Positions 1 through 7,920 are shown, numbered from the stretch's first letter. The stretch: 11,705 nucleotides of DNA from Alphaproteobacteria bacterium (GCA_017963715.1 JAGCTK010000195.1:1-11705), one strand, 5' to 3'. Made by a program: numbers and translations. The notes: generated from the sequence alone by a model not told the origin.

Positions 1-308
1 GCGGCAAAAATATATTGCAAATCGGCCTCTTTGGTGACGGGATGCGGCGGTGTGCCGACGGCCAAAAATACGACATCAGCACCTAAAATACCGTCCTTCA
101 TGGATGAGGTAAACTGAATTTTGCCTGTTTGGCGATGCTTGTCCAATAAATCAGCGAGCCCTTCTTCATATAAGGTCGTTTGTCCGTGTTTGAGCGCATT
201 GATTTTGGCGGTGTCTTGATCAATACAGATAACATCATGTCCGAGTTCTGCCAAACCGATTCCTGTCGGCAGTCCGACATATCCCGTACCGATAATACTG
301 ATTTTCAT
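1..308 (-). CDS. ugd: UDP-glucose 6-dehydrogenase, N-terminal part (gene runs off the window)
   Basis: Reading the minus strand from the ATG at 308-306 gives 102 codons open to the window edge. The protein begins MKISIIGTGYVGLPTG, the dinucleotide-binding glycine motif of the UDP-glucose/GDP-mannose dehydrogenase family, with an acidic residue ending beta-2 (VICIDQD) that suits NAD binding. Further on, LYEEGLADLL and ADVVFLAVGTPP match the next conserved blocks. The family oxidises UDP-glucose to UDP-glucuronate in the cytosol, supplying capsule, exopolysaccharide or lipid A modification; the TuaD/Ugd type fits better than GDP-mannose dehydrogenase, but the catalytic Cys lies outside the window. 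An AAAGG ribosome-binding site sits about 7 bases before the start. The gene follows the exported-protein gene at 342-1595 by 33 bases with no terminator between, so cotranscription is likely. UDP-N-acetyl-sugar dehydrogenases are the main alternative. Confidence 0.88.
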   Translation of the reverse strand, partial: MKISIIGTGYVGLPTGIGLAELGHDVICIDQDTAKINALKHGQTTLYEEGLADLLDKHRQTGKIQFTSSMKDGILGADVVFLAVGTPPHPVTKEADLQYIFA

Positions 309-341
309 TTTAAGGCCTTTCACAGAAATTACGTTTTTTTG

Positions 342-1595
342 CTAATCAAAGTTGAGCGGAGATGTGACAAGCATTGAGCCGAAAGGATACAATTTTTGCT
401 GTAAAACATCCGCGTTTTTAATGACGGCGATCACATCTTTTTTGTTGGTGCGATAAAGGGCGAAAAGTGTCTGCACGGCCTCATTCTGACGTTCGCGCCA
501 TTTAGGTGCTAAAAGGCGCATTGTTTGTTCGGCCATACCGATTTTGAGGGCTCTGACAGCGGCGATTTTATCTCCGGATGTGACAGTCATACGATAGGCT
601 TTGATGGTTTTATCACATGTCCATGCCCAAGTTTTGAGATTGAAACCCTGTTTGGCAATATCTTTTAAGAATTCCGTTTCCATGCCGGCCCATTTGATTT
701 TTAAGGCAAGACGCTGACACGGGTTGACCATGTCTTTTAAGGTGTTGCTGTGAAGCGCCGTACCGTTTTTGGCCTCATAATAGTTGATCAGCGATTCAAT
801 CGATATTAAACGACTTTTGTTTTTAAGTGTTGCAAAGGCCAAAACACTGTCAAGCGTGTTGATAAATGCCTTAACGTCAGCAGATGTCAACGGAGATGTT
901 TTTGTGATTTTTAAGGTGCGTATTTCATCGGCAATCAGTTTCGGCCCGTCGCCGCTCGAGGCACCGATACCGTTTTCTTCGACTTGTTTAAAAATATTGC
1001 GATAAAAATCGTTTTGATATTTAACGGGGGGCAATTTTGCCGGCCTGATGCGCGGTTTTTCCATTGCTTCGCGATTTTGCGGCCACATTTCGGGCATCAG
1101 CAAAATATAAAGCGAGGGTGATAAAAATTCCAAATCTTCGATATGCTGCAGGCGCGGGGCAATGCGCTCGGGAAATTTGTTTTTTGTTTCTTTAATGCCG
1201 GGCAGGTTGAGAATCTTTTCGGAAATATTGGGCGATGCGTGCAAAAAAGGGCCAATGTACGGATAAGTTTCTTTGGGTAGGCTCACAATCATATCAAAAA
1301 GGTCATCTTCGCCATAAGCTTTGATGCGTTTTTCGCTTAAGCCGTAAGAGGTAATCACGTTGCGCCAAACGGGATCAAAGGCGCGGCCGAGTTCATAACT
1401 CAAAACATAGCGCGGCTCATAACTTTGGGTTTGAAAATTAAATTCTTTGATAAGGGGTTTTAAATCGGGAACGGGGGCATCCAAATCGACGTCGAAATAT
1501 TGCGATAAATCGGTCAAAATCGGTTCGTTTGATTGAGCAAATACGCCCTGACCGGTCAATAAACAAAGCAAAAAAATGGCAACGATTTTTTTCAT
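342..1595 (-). CDS. Exported protein of unknown function
   Basis: This is a 417-residue protein that I do not recognise. Residues 1-20 form a classical Sec signal peptide (MKK, then a hydrophobic core IVAIFLLCLL, then VFA before Q21, a likely signal peptidase I site with no lipobox Cys), so the product should be periplasmic or secreted. The mature part is mixed alpha/beta with no transmembrane segment; it is proline-rich around 165-195 and helical and basic towards the C-terminus. Only two Cys are evident in the mature part, in NPCQRL and WTCDKT, so one disulfide is possible. The start is supported by AAGGATGA four bases upstream. It lies just ahead of the UDP-glucose dehydrogenase gene on the same strand, which hints at an envelope or polysaccharide role by context only. 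Codon use resembles its neighbours. Confidence 0.8.
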   Translation of the reverse strand: MKKIVAIFLLCLLTGQGVFAQSNEPILTDLSQYFDVDLDAPVPDLKPLIKEFNFQTQSYEPRYVLSYELGRAFDPVWRNVITSYGLSEKRIKAYGEDDLFDMIVSLPKETYPYIGPFLHASPNISEKILNLPGIKETKNKFPERIAPRLQHIEDLEFLSPSLYILLMPEMWPQNREAMEKPRIRPAKLPPVKYQNDFYRNIFKQVEENGIGASSGDGPKLIADEIRTLKITKTSPLTSADVKAFINTLDSVLAFATLKNKSRLISIESLINYYEAKNGTALHSNTLKDMVNPCQRLALKIKWAGMETEFLKDIAKQGFNLKTWAWTCDKTIKAYRMTVTSGDKIAAVRALKIGMAEQTMRLLAPKWRERQNEAVQTLFALYRTNKKDVIAVIKNADVLQQKLYPFGSMLVTSPLNFD

Positions 1596-1602
1596 AATTC
1601 AT

Positions 1603-1622
1603 CCTTATATTTTTTTATAAGG
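1603..1622. repeat. Perfect inverted repeat with T6 centre; its right-hand 17 bases recur at 1716-1732
   Basis: CCTTATA and TATAAGG flank six T residues. The 17 bases 1606-1622 are repeated exactly at 1716-1732. Each copy contributes the AAGG ribosome-binding site of the adjacent divergent gene: on the minus strand for the exported protein (start at 1595) and on the plus strand for gcrA (start at 1742). As RNA, the first copy could form a hairpin hiding the AAGG of the exported-protein gene. Confidence 0.6.
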
Positions 1623-1670
1623 TAACATATTTAAATCAAAAAAAAAGTGATATTTTAAAAAAATTAATAC

Positions 1671-1699
1671 TGGACTTCTTAAAATTCTTACATTAAAGT
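1671..1699 (+). promoter_or_regulatory. Possible sigma70-type promoter for gcrA
   Basis: TGGACT (1671-1676), a 17-base spacer, then TAAAGT (1694-1699). Each hexamer matches consensus only partly and the surroundings are so A+T-rich that chance matches are easy. No full CtrA site (TTAA-N7-TTAA) and no GANTC methylation site was seen in 1596-1741, although gcrA is often cell-cycle controlled in relatives. Confidence 0.3.
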
Positions 1700-1741
1700 A
1701 GGCTCAATTTTCGGATATATTTTTTTATAAGGACAGATACG

Positions 1742-2206
1742 ATGGCTTGGACAACTGAAATGGTAGAGCATTTGACACAACTTTGGATGGAGGGTATGAC
1801 AACCAATGATATCGCCAGAGAACTCGGTATGTCAAAAAATTCTGTTGTCGGTAAGGTGCATCGTCTCAATTTGATGTCACGCCCGTCACCGATTAAGAAA
1901 AAAGAAGATGAACAGATTTTGTCGGCCGATACTCCGGAAACCACGGAAAATGTTGTGGAAAACGAAGAAGAAGTTGTCGAGGTCGCGGCACCGACAAAAG
2001 TGTTTCAGACACATCAAACAGCAGCAAAAGACGAGCCCGAAAAAACGTGTATCAAGTTGAGCGAACTTGACAATCATACGTGCCGTTGGCCGATCGGTGA
2101 TCCGAAGGACGAAGATTTTTGTTTTTGCGGCAAAAGAGTGCGTGCCGGTCAAACATATTGTGACGAGCATGCGGCGATTGCCTACGTCAGACCGGTCAAA
2201 AAATAA
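1742..2206 (+). CDS. gcrA: GcrA cell-cycle transcriptional regulator
   Basis: A 154-residue protein with the full GcrA plan. Residues 1-45 are the helix-turn-helix (MAWTTEMVEHL, then TTNDIARELGMSKNSVVGK, which fits the recognition region). Residues 46-100 are an acidic, probably disordered linker. Residues 103-148 are the Cys-rich C-terminal domain: C103, CRWPIGDP from C114, FCFCG with C127 and C129, then YCDEH with C140 and H143. In Caulobacter, GcrA binds sigma70-RNA polymerase and activates promoters carrying CcrM-methylated GANTC sites, driving division and replication genes; the same role is inferred here from family. Length is close to the usual 160-175. AAGGA eight bases upstream supports the start. 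It is the first gene of a plus-strand run, with uvrC 57 bases downstream. Confidence 0.95.
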   Translation: MAWTTEMVEHLTQLWMEGMTTNDIARELGMSKNSVVGKVHRLNLMSRPSPIKKKEDEQILSADTPETTENVVENEEEVVEVAAPTKVFQTHQTAAKDEPEKTCIKLSELDNHTCRWPIGDPKDEDFCFCGKRVRAGQTYCDEHAAIAYVRPVKK

Positions 2207-2263
2207 TATTATGGTGGCATTCGGCCGGCAAAAAGATTATATTTTTTATCAGGAAACACGCTG

Positions 2264-4069
2264 ATGTCTGATATAAAACGCGGCCTTGAAGTCTTAAAAT
2301 CAAATGTTAAAACGGCGCCGGAAAAGCCCGGTGTTTATCGTATGATATCGGCAAGCGGCGAAGTGCTCTATGTCGGTAAGGCCAAAAACATCAAAAAACG
2401 TATTGTCTGGTATACCAAATTTGACAAGTTGCCGACGCGCCTCAAGCAGATGGTGGCGCTTGTCGATAAAATGGAATTTATCATCACCGAAAATGAAGCG
2501 GCCGCGCTTTTGAGCGAAAACGAGTTGATTAAACGTTATCACCCGAGATTTAATATTTTGCTCAAAGATGACAAGTCTTTTCCGTATTTAAGTTTGGATA
2601 TGCGCGAAGAATATCCGATACTCAAAAAATATCGCGGCAAAAAAACGGCCGGTGTCAAATATTTCGGTCCGTTTGCCAATGTAACGGCGCTTGATAACGT
2701 GACGGATTTTATCCAAAAAGTGTTTCGGCTGCGTACGTGTCGCAATACGGTGTTTAAAAATCGTTCGCATCCGTGCTTGTTATACCAAATCAAACGATGC
2801 TCGGGGCCGTGCACCGAGATGATTTCAAAAGAAGATTATCAAAAATCCGTGCAACAGGTCATCACATTTTTAGAGGGTAAAAATACATCGCTTCAAGAAG
2901 ATTTGTCGCAAAAAATGATGGAAGCAAGCGATAAACTTGATTTTGAAACGGCGCTTGTTTTGCGCGAACAAATCAAGACATTAAGCGCTGTGTCAGGCAA
3001 CAAAAAAACCGCCTATGATACACTTTTTTCAACAGATGTTATCGGCTTTTATCAGCAGCAGGGTTTGGCCGTGATTGAAGTGTTTTTCTATCGGCATTGT
3101 CAAAATTATGGCAATGTGCCGTTTTTCTTCAAAGAAACGCAAGACACACCGGGTAGCGAAATTTTGGATGCGTTTATATCTGATTTTTATGTAACGCATG
3201 ATGTTCCCAAAGAAATTTATGTGCCGTTTTTGTGGGATAATACGCCTTTTTTGGAACAGGCACTTCAAACGCAAATCAAAAGTTTTCAAAAAGGGGAAAA
3301 GGCAAAACTTTTGGCCGATGCGAGCGTCAATGCGCAAGCGGCGCTTGAGAGATATTTCAGCCAACATACCGGTATCATGCAAAATCTAAGCGAAATGGCC
3401 GAAGTTTTTCACCTTAAAAAAATTCCGGAACGTATCGAAATTTATGACAACTCACACAATCAGGGATCATACGCCGTGGGGGCAATGGTGGTGGCAACGC
3501 GAGACGGATTTGATAAAAAATCATATCGAACTTTTAATATCAAAAACACGGCATGCGCCAATGATGACTTCGGGATGATGAAGGAAGTTTTAAAGCGTCG
3601 GTTTGACCGTTTGAGTGAAGAAAACAAACCTGATGTGATTTTAATTGACGGTGGCGAAGGGCAGTTGAGCGCAGTGCACGAGGCTCTGAAAGATTATGAT
3701 TTGTCGGATATTGCCGTGATTGCGATTTCAAAAGGGCCGGAGAGAAACGCCGGTAAAGAATTATATCATCAGTTAGGTAAACCCGCCTTTGCCCTTGAGT
3801 ATCGTTCAAGCCTTGCGTTTTATATGCAGACATTGCGTGATGAGGCACATCGTTTTGCCATCGGAACACATCGCAAAAAACGCGCCAAATCAATCTACCG
3901 GTCGGCACTTGATGATATTGAGGGAATCGGTGCCAAACGTAAGAAAGATTTGCTCTTATTTTTCGGTTCGGTTGAAGAAATCAAGTCGGCCACACTCAAA
4001 AATTTGCAAAAAGTCGACGGTGTCAGCAAAAAAACGGCTGAAAAAATATATAAATACTTTCACAAATGA
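2264..4069 (+). CDS. uvrC: UvrABC excinuclease subunit C
   Basis: At 601 residues this is full length for UvrC, the nuclease that makes both incisions in nucleotide excision repair after UvrA/UvrB damage recognition. The N-terminal GIY-YIG domain (about 18-95) shows GVYR at 23-26 and YVGKAKNIKKR at 36-46, with the glutamate-rich TENEAAALL segment (75-83) that should carry the metal-binding Glu. Cysteines around 165-185 follow the usual pattern (HPCLLYQIKRCSGPC). A UVR motif for UvrB binding lies near 203-240. The RNase H-like nuclease domain has IYDNSH with D395, NDDF with D434, DGGEGQ with D462 and DEAHRF with H529, matching the 5'-incision catalytic set. A helix-hairpin-helix pair ends the protein (about 545-601, IEGIGAKRK and VDGVSKKTAEK). 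AGGAA eight bases before ATG supports the start. pgsA follows after 61 bases, an arrangement also known in E. coli. Confidence 0.97.
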   Translation: MSDIKRGLEVLKSNVKTAPEKPGVYRMISASGEVLYVGKAKNIKKRIVWYTKFDKLPTRLKQMVALVDKMEFIITENEAAALLSENELIKRYHPRFNILLKDDKSFPYLSLDMREEYPILKKYRGKKTAGVKYFGPFANVTALDNVTDFIQKVFRLRTCRNTVFKNRSHPCLLYQIKRCSGPCTEMISKEDYQKSVQQVITFLEGKNTSLQEDLSQKMMEASDKLDFETALVLREQIKTLSAVSGNKKTAYDTLFSTDVIGFYQQQGLAVIEVFFYRHCQNYGNVPFFFKETQDTPGSEILDAFISDFYVTHDVPKEIYVPFLWDNTPFLEQALQTQIKSFQKGEKAKLLADASVNAQAALERYFSQHTGIMQNLSEMAEVFHLKKIPERIEIYDNSHNQGSYAVGAMVVATRDGFDKKSYRTFNIKNTACANDDFGMMKEVLKRRFDRLSEENKPDVILIDGGEGQLSAVHEALKDYDLSDIAVIAISKGPERNAGKELYHQLGKPAFALEYRSSLAFYMQTLRDEAHRFAIGTHRKKRAKSIYRSALDDIEGIGAKRKKDLLLFFGSVEEIKSATLKNLQKVDGVSKKTAEKIYKYFHK

Positions 4070-4130
4070 TTTTTTTGAGTTATCTTAAAGAAAAATTTGA
4101 TTTTTTATTTTTTTTCAAAAGGATGATGAT

Positions 4131-4841
4131 ATGTATAATTTACCCAATTTGTTGACCATTTCGAGAATTGTTGTTATCCCCGTCATTTTTTTGACGCTGT
4201 ATATCGACTCGTTTATTTGGCAAATGTTTACGGCCACGCTGTTTGTGCTGGCCTCGGTGACGGATTATTTTGACGGTTATTTGGCCAGAAGCCGCAATCA
4301 GACATCGGCATTTGGCCGTCTGCTTGATCCGATAGCGGATAAACTGCTTGTTTCGTCGGCGTTGGTGCTGATTTTGGCTAAGCCTGAGATGGTGTCATTT
4401 AAAATCAGTTATATTCCGGCCTTTATCATTTTGTGCCGCGAAATTTTGGTGTCCGGTTTGCGCGAATTTTTGCGTGAAGTCAATGTCGGTTTGCCGGTGA
4501 CGCGTTTGGCCAAATGGAAAACGACATTTCAGATGACCGCCCTTGCAATGATGATGTTCAACGGTTTGTGGCATTGGAACGGTATCGGTGAATTTTTGCT
4601 TTGGATTGCGGGGGCTTTGACATTTATTACGGGGTATCAATATTTTGAAAAAAGCCTTGATTACATCAAAGCATCCGAAAAGGCTTCGACCATTGAGGCA
4701 AAAGCCGTTGTCAAAGAAATCAAGGTGACAAAAAAAGCTGTTCAAAAAGAACCTAAAAAAGTGCCTGAAAAAGAAACAAAAACAAAGCAAAAAAGAGCAA
4801 AAAAAGCCTCAACGAAAAAGAAAAAAGCAACCAAAAAATAA
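4131..4841 (+). CDS. pgsA: CDP-diacylglycerol--glycerol-3-phosphate 3-phosphatidyltransferase with lysine-rich tail
   Basis: PgsA is an inner-membrane enzyme that transfers phosphatidate from CDP-diacylglycerol to glycerol-3-phosphate, the committed step to phosphatidylglycerol and cardiolipin. The CDP-alcohol phosphotransferase signature is complete: D45, D48-G49, A52-R53, G62, D66 and D70 with exact family spacing (DYFDGYLAR through FGRLLDPIAD). The N-terminus MYNLPNLLTISRI is typical. About five or six hydrophobic segments cover residues 5-172. The catalytic core ends near 180, the usual length of the family; residues 182-236 are an extra, strongly basic tail with runs such as KKKKATKK at the end. 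The tail should lie on the cytosolic side, where it might contact lipid head groups, nucleic acid or a protein partner. AAAAGGA at 4117-4123 supports the start. The stop codon abuts the next gene's ATG. Confidence 0.94.
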   Translation: MYNLPNLLTISRIVVIPVIFLTLYIDSFIWQMFTATLFVLASVTDYFDGYLARSRNQTSAFGRLLDPIADKLLVSSALVLILAKPEMVSFKISYIPAFIILCREILVSGLREFLREVNVGLPVTRLAKWKTTFQMTALAMMMFNGLWHWNGIGEFLLWIAGALTFITGYQYFEKSLDYIKASEKASTIEAKAVVKEIKVTKKAVQKEPKKVPEKETKTKQKRAKKASTKKKKATKK

Positions 4842-5528
4842 ATGGAACAAGACAAGAAGCACATATTGGTCGTCGATGATGATATCGGCATTCGAACACT
4901 GCTCGGGCGATTTTTGGCCGAGCAGGGTTTTGTGGCATCGCTTGCTAAAGATGCCAAAGAAGCGATGATGTTCTTAAATCAATACAAATTTGATTTGCTT
5001 GTTTTAGATGTGATGATGCCGGGAATGAACGGTTTTGAACTGTTAAAAGACGTCCGTGCCGAAAACAATGTGCCCGTTTTGATGTTGACGGCGATGGGCG
5101 AAACGGAAAATCGGATTTTCGGGTTGACCACGGGTGCGGACGATTATTTGCCGAAACCTTTTGATACAACGGAATTGATTTTAAGAATCAAAAATATCTT
5201 AAAACGCGTGCCGACCGTGCCGGTTGCAACGGATGTTTTAAATTTTGGTTCGTGCTTTTATGATATGCACACCAAAGAACTCAAAAATCAAGATGGCGAA
5301 GTGATACATTTAACCAATATTGAACAGCAGTTGTTGTCTGTTTTGGGTCACAAGTCCGGACAGGTTTTTACGCGTGAAAAATTGGCCGAACTGTTGGGCG
5401 GGGATAACAATTTGCGCTCGATTGACGTTCAGATGACACGCCTTCGGAAAAAAATCGAAAAAGATTCTAAAAATCCGCGCTATTTACAGACAGTTCGCGG
5501 CAAGGGATATGTTTTGTTGCCGAAATGA
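4842..5528 (+). CDS. OmpR-family two-component response regulator
   Basis: A 228-residue protein. The receiver domain (about 7-122) has the acidic pocket D12-D13, the phospho-acceptor D56 in LLVLDVMMPG, the switch T83 in MLTA and K105 in LPKPF. The winged-helix DNA-binding domain (about 131-227) ends with TRLRKKIEKD and YLQTVRGKGYVL, characteristic of OmpR/PhoB-type regulators. It should bind promoter DNA after phosphorylation by the adjacent kinase. The ATG directly follows the pgsA stop codon (TAA 4839-4841) and there is no clear ribosome-binding site, only A-rich lysine codons, so expression probably depends on translational coupling to pgsA. The kinase gene starts eight bases after this one. 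OmpR itself is the closest named relative, but signal and targets cannot be read from the sequence. Confidence 0.93.
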   Translation: MEQDKKHILVVDDDIGIRTLLGRFLAEQGFVASLAKDAKEAMMFLNQYKFDLLVLDVMMPGMNGFELLKDVRAENNVPVLMLTAMGETENRIFGLTTGADDYLPKPFDTTELILRIKNILKRVPTVPVATDVLNFGSCFYDMHTKELKNQDGEVIHLTNIEQQLLSVLGHKSGQVFTREKLAELLGGDNNLRSIDVQMTRLRKKIEKDSKNPRYLQTVRGKGYVLLPK

Positions 5529-5536
5529 GATAAAAA

Positions 5537-6883
5537 ATGCATATCACATTGCCCGACATGATGGATAGAAATTTGCAGTCATTGAAATTTAAGATGCTGC
5601 CGAAGACATTGTTTTTTAGAACAATGCTGTTGGTGTTTGTGCCGTTGATTGTGGTGCAAATCGTTTCTATTATCGCATATTTTAACGGTAGTTGGGCAAA
5701 AATCGGCAAAAGATTGTCGGATAATTTGGCCGCGAATATGGCCTTTGTGGTGACGATGGCCGAACAAAATCCAGGGCATTTTGACGAGGTTCAGGTGTTA
5801 GCGCAACAATTTTATGAATTGAAGGTTGATTATTCGCACAATGATGAAAAATACAAGGTTTTAGATGATGCGCGCAACGATAAAATGGTGACCGGCTTTT
5901 TGGAAACTTCGATGCAACAAAAATTTCCGAATGCCAAGACGCAACTTTATCTTCAAAGCAAGAAAAAACTTGTGGCGTTGGTGGATACTAAAGACGGTCT
6001 GTATCGCTTTGAAACATCAACCAAAAATATTTTTAACTCGTCGATTTTCGGTTTTATTGCGTGGATGATCGGCACATCTTTGCTGTTGTTTGTGGTGTCG
6101 ACGCTGTTTTTGCGGGTGCAGGCGCGCTCGATTCGTCAACTGGCGGAAGCGGCCGAAAATTTCGGTAAAGGTGTGGATGTGTCGTTTAAGCCTTACGGAT
6201 CATCCGAAGTGCGCACGGCCGGTGTGGCGTTTAACAAAATGAAAGAGCGTATCAAACGTCAAATGTCCGAAAGAGTGCAAATGTTGGCCGGTGTCTCGCA
6301 TGATCTCAAGACCCCGTTGACGCGTATGAAGTTGCGGCTTGCGATGCAAAAGCAAGATGAAGATAATCAGGCATTTTTGGAAGATGTGGTTGAAATGCAA
6401 CAAATGCTTGAGGGCTATTTGGCCTTTGCACGCGGTGAAGGCAGTGAAGAAAATACGACATTTGATTTTGATTTTTTGGTTAAAAGTATTGTTGAAAAAT
6501 TTACGGCCTTGGCGCACCATATTGAATATACATCCACGGGCGAAGTGATGATGACGGGGCGTCAACAGGCTTTAACACGCGCGGTGACAAACATTATTTC
6601 CAATGCATGCCATTATGCCACAAATGTCAAAGTCTCGCTCAATACGTTGAGCAACCGTTTGGAACTTGATGTGGAAGATGACGGTCCGGGTATTCCGGAA
6701 GACAAAAGGGAAGATGTGTTTAAGGCTTTTTACCGCTTGGAAGAATCGCGCAACAAACAAACGGGCGGTGTCGGACTCGGGCTGTCGATTGCCCGCGATG
6801 TTGTCCGCACGCATGGCGGAACGATTAAACTGTCTGACAGCACACTCGGCGGTCTTAAAGTCGAAATCAGATTACCGCTTTAA
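5537..6883 (+). CDS. EnvZ-type membrane sensor histidine kinase
   Basis: A 448-residue kinase and the evident partner of the regulator just upstream. Order of parts: short cytosolic N-terminus, TM1 about 25-49, periplasmic sensor region about 50-167, TM2 about 168-192, HAMP linker about 193-245, dimerisation/phosphoacceptor domain with H255 in AGVSHDLKTPLTRMKLRL, and an ATPase domain with N box (TNIISNACHYA, N356), G1 (DDGPGIPED, 381-389), F box (FKAFYRLEE) and G2 (GGVGLGLS, 410-417). All catalytic motifs are intact. The periplasmic stretch is close in size to that of EnvZ and has no recognisable ligand-binding fold. The ribosome-binding site is poor (GAGATAAAAA), consistent with coupling to the regulator gene; an internal Met at residue 8 or 9 is an alternative start. 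It probably senses envelope or osmotic state, by analogy only. Confidence 0.93.
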   Translation: MHITLPDMMDRNLQSLKFKMLPKTLFFRTMLLVFVPLIVVQIVSIIAYFNGSWAKIGKRLSDNLAANMAFVVTMAEQNPGHFDEVQVLAQQFYELKVDYSHNDEKYKVLDDARNDKMVTGFLETSMQQKFPNAKTQLYLQSKKKLVALVDTKDGLYRFETSTKNIFNSSIFGFIAWMIGTSLLLFVVSTLFLRVQARSIRQLAEAAENFGKGVDVSFKPYGSSEVRTAGVAFNKMKERIKRQMSERVQMLAGVSHDLKTPLTRMKLRLAMQKQDEDNQAFLEDVVEMQQMLEGYLAFARGEGSEENTTFDFDFLVKSIVEKFTALAHHIEYTSTGEVMMTGRQQALTRAVTNIISNACHYATNVKVSLNTLSNRLELDVEDDGPGIPEDKREDVFKAFYRLEESRNKQTGGVGLGLSIARDVVRTHGGTIKLSDSTLGGLKVEIRLPL

Positions 6884-6916
6884 GAAACTCCCAAAAAATA
6901 TATCAAAAATTTTCTG

Positions 6917-6945
6917 TTGACATTCGGACAAAATAGACGTAAATT
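6917..6945 (+). promoter_or_regulatory. Sigma70-type promoter for the 6996 gene
   Basis: Consensus -35 TTGACA (6917-6922), 17-base spacer, -10 TAAATT (6940-6945; four of six). Transcription would begin near 6952, which excludes the in-frame TTG at 6945 as a start codon and supports the ATG at 6996. No terminator was seen between the kinase stop and this promoter, so read-through from the upstream operon is possible. Confidence 0.6.
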
Positions 6946-6995
6946 TGCACCTGCATTTTTATACATTTGTTTATTATCCCTTTAATAAAAAAATT

Positions 6996-7844
6996 ATGAA
7001 TAAATTACTTTTAAACGATCACAGCGTTTTTCTGTTTGAAAACGGTAAGTTAAAAAACTTAGGTACGACAACGGATATGCGCAACATCAGAGGCCATATC
7101 TTCCAAGTCGGTGCCGAAATTTATGCCTTGCGGGGTGAAGAATTCGGTTTTATTGCGCAAGGATTCGGCTACAAAGTCATCGGTTGTTCAAAGTCGTGTG
7201 ATCTGATGGTCAAAAAGTTGAGCGAATATCGTCCGACGGCAGAAACGCAAGATCTTCTTTGGACTAAGTATCTTGAAATAAAAGCGCAAGATACAGTCGA
7301 AAACTTTAACCGTATGGTAACATCCGGTATTGCCGTGTGCAATTCTTCCGGTCTGAGACTGTTTTTGTCCGATTCGGGCTTTGTGTCTGAAGATAAGGTG
7401 ATCAACTTGAGTTTTGGAAATTTTAAGTGTTTTCTTTATCAAGGCGCGGTTTATGCAGCTGACAGGGACATGTGGCTGACAAAGCTGGATTTGAATCCGA
7501 TTTATAAAGGCAAGAATTACCTCATTTTCAGCGGCGGGCGCAACTTTGTGTTTGCCTTGACGCTTAAGGGCGAGGAGATCAAAGTTGTCAAACTCGGATT
7601 GCTCTACAAAGTGATTGAGACCAAGGTCGGACGTCTTTTGCTGCTTGAGCAGGAAGGCTTTGACGAGTATGCTTTGTATCATCTGGGTGAAAATTTGGAG
7701 TTTATCCAAAAATTTGACGGATGCTACAACTACAAAATCGACCAGAAAAGCGGCCGGGTTGTGATTACGGTCGGGAGTGCCGAAAATGCCCATCAGGAGA
7801 CGTATGTCTTCAAAAAAGGCGTGTATGAGCGCCTCAGTGTTTAA
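6996..7844 (+). CDS. Hypothetical protein, beta-strand-rich
   Basis: A 282-residue protein that I do not recognise. The frame opens upstream at a TTG (6945), but that codon overlaps the -10 element, so I place the start at ATG 6996, giving MNKLLLNDHSVFLFENG; there is no good ribosome-binding site (the leader before it is A-rich). There is no signal peptide or membrane segment, so it is probably cytosolic. Short alternating hydrophobic strands separated by turns with Gly, Asn or Asp recur through the chain (SVFLFENGKL, HIFQVGAEIYAL, FGFIAQGFGYKV, NFVFALTLKGEEI, GRLLLLEQEGFDEYALY), which would suit a beta-propeller or beta-barrel, but no repeat family can be named. It is a single-gene unit: own promoter and a strong terminator right after the stop. 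The long minus-strand frame opposite it is taken as a shadow. Confidence 0.75.
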   Translation: MNKLLLNDHSVFLFENGKLKNLGTTTDMRNIRGHIFQVGAEIYALRGEEFGFIAQGFGYKVIGCSKSCDLMVKKLSEYRPTAETQDLLWTKYLEIKAQDTVENFNRMVTSGIAVCNSSGLRLFLSDSGFVSEDKVINLSFGNFKCFLYQGAVYAADRDMWLTKLDLNPIYKGKNYLIFSGGRNFVFALTLKGEEIKVVKLGLLYKVIETKVGRLLLLEQEGFDEYALYHLGENLEFIQKFDGCYNYKIDQKSGRVVITVGSAENAHQETYVFKKGVYERLSV

Positions 7845-7850
7845 CTTTTT

Positions 7851-7878
7851 CCCCGATGTCATCATCGGGGATTTTTTT
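7851..7878 (+). terminator. Rho-independent terminator
   Basis: CCCCGATG (7851-7858) pairs perfectly with CATCGGGG (7863-7870) around a TCAT loop, followed by A and seven T. It begins six bases after the stop codon of the hypothetical gene ending at 7844. Confidence 0.92.
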
Positions 7879-7920
7879 ATGCTAAATGATATTTTAAAGT
7901 CTAAAAATTAAAAAAAAGAC

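Noticed and set aside
1650..1700. CtrA-like TTAA half-sites upstream of gcrA
   Set aside because: The TTAA pairs are 5 and 10 bases apart rather than 7, and TTAA is expected by chance in such A+T-rich DNA.
3540..3908. Minus-strand 122-codon frame within uvrC
   Set aside because: It lies wholly inside conserved catalytic uvrC sequence and shows no family features; it is a shadow frame.
4070..4130. Terminator or promoter between uvrC and pgsA
   Set aside because: The 61 bases are T-rich but hold no hairpin and no convincing -10/-35 pair; only the pgsA ribosome-binding site is clear.
6945..6995. Upstream TTG start for the 6996 gene, adding 17 residues
   Set aside because: The TTG overlaps the predicted -10 element and the added residues give no ribosome-binding site or signal peptide.
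7188..7865. Long minus-strand open frame (225 codons) opposite the 6996 gene
   Set aside because: Its ATG sits in the terminator hairpin, its translation looks like an antisense shadow, and the plus-strand frame has promoter and terminator signals.
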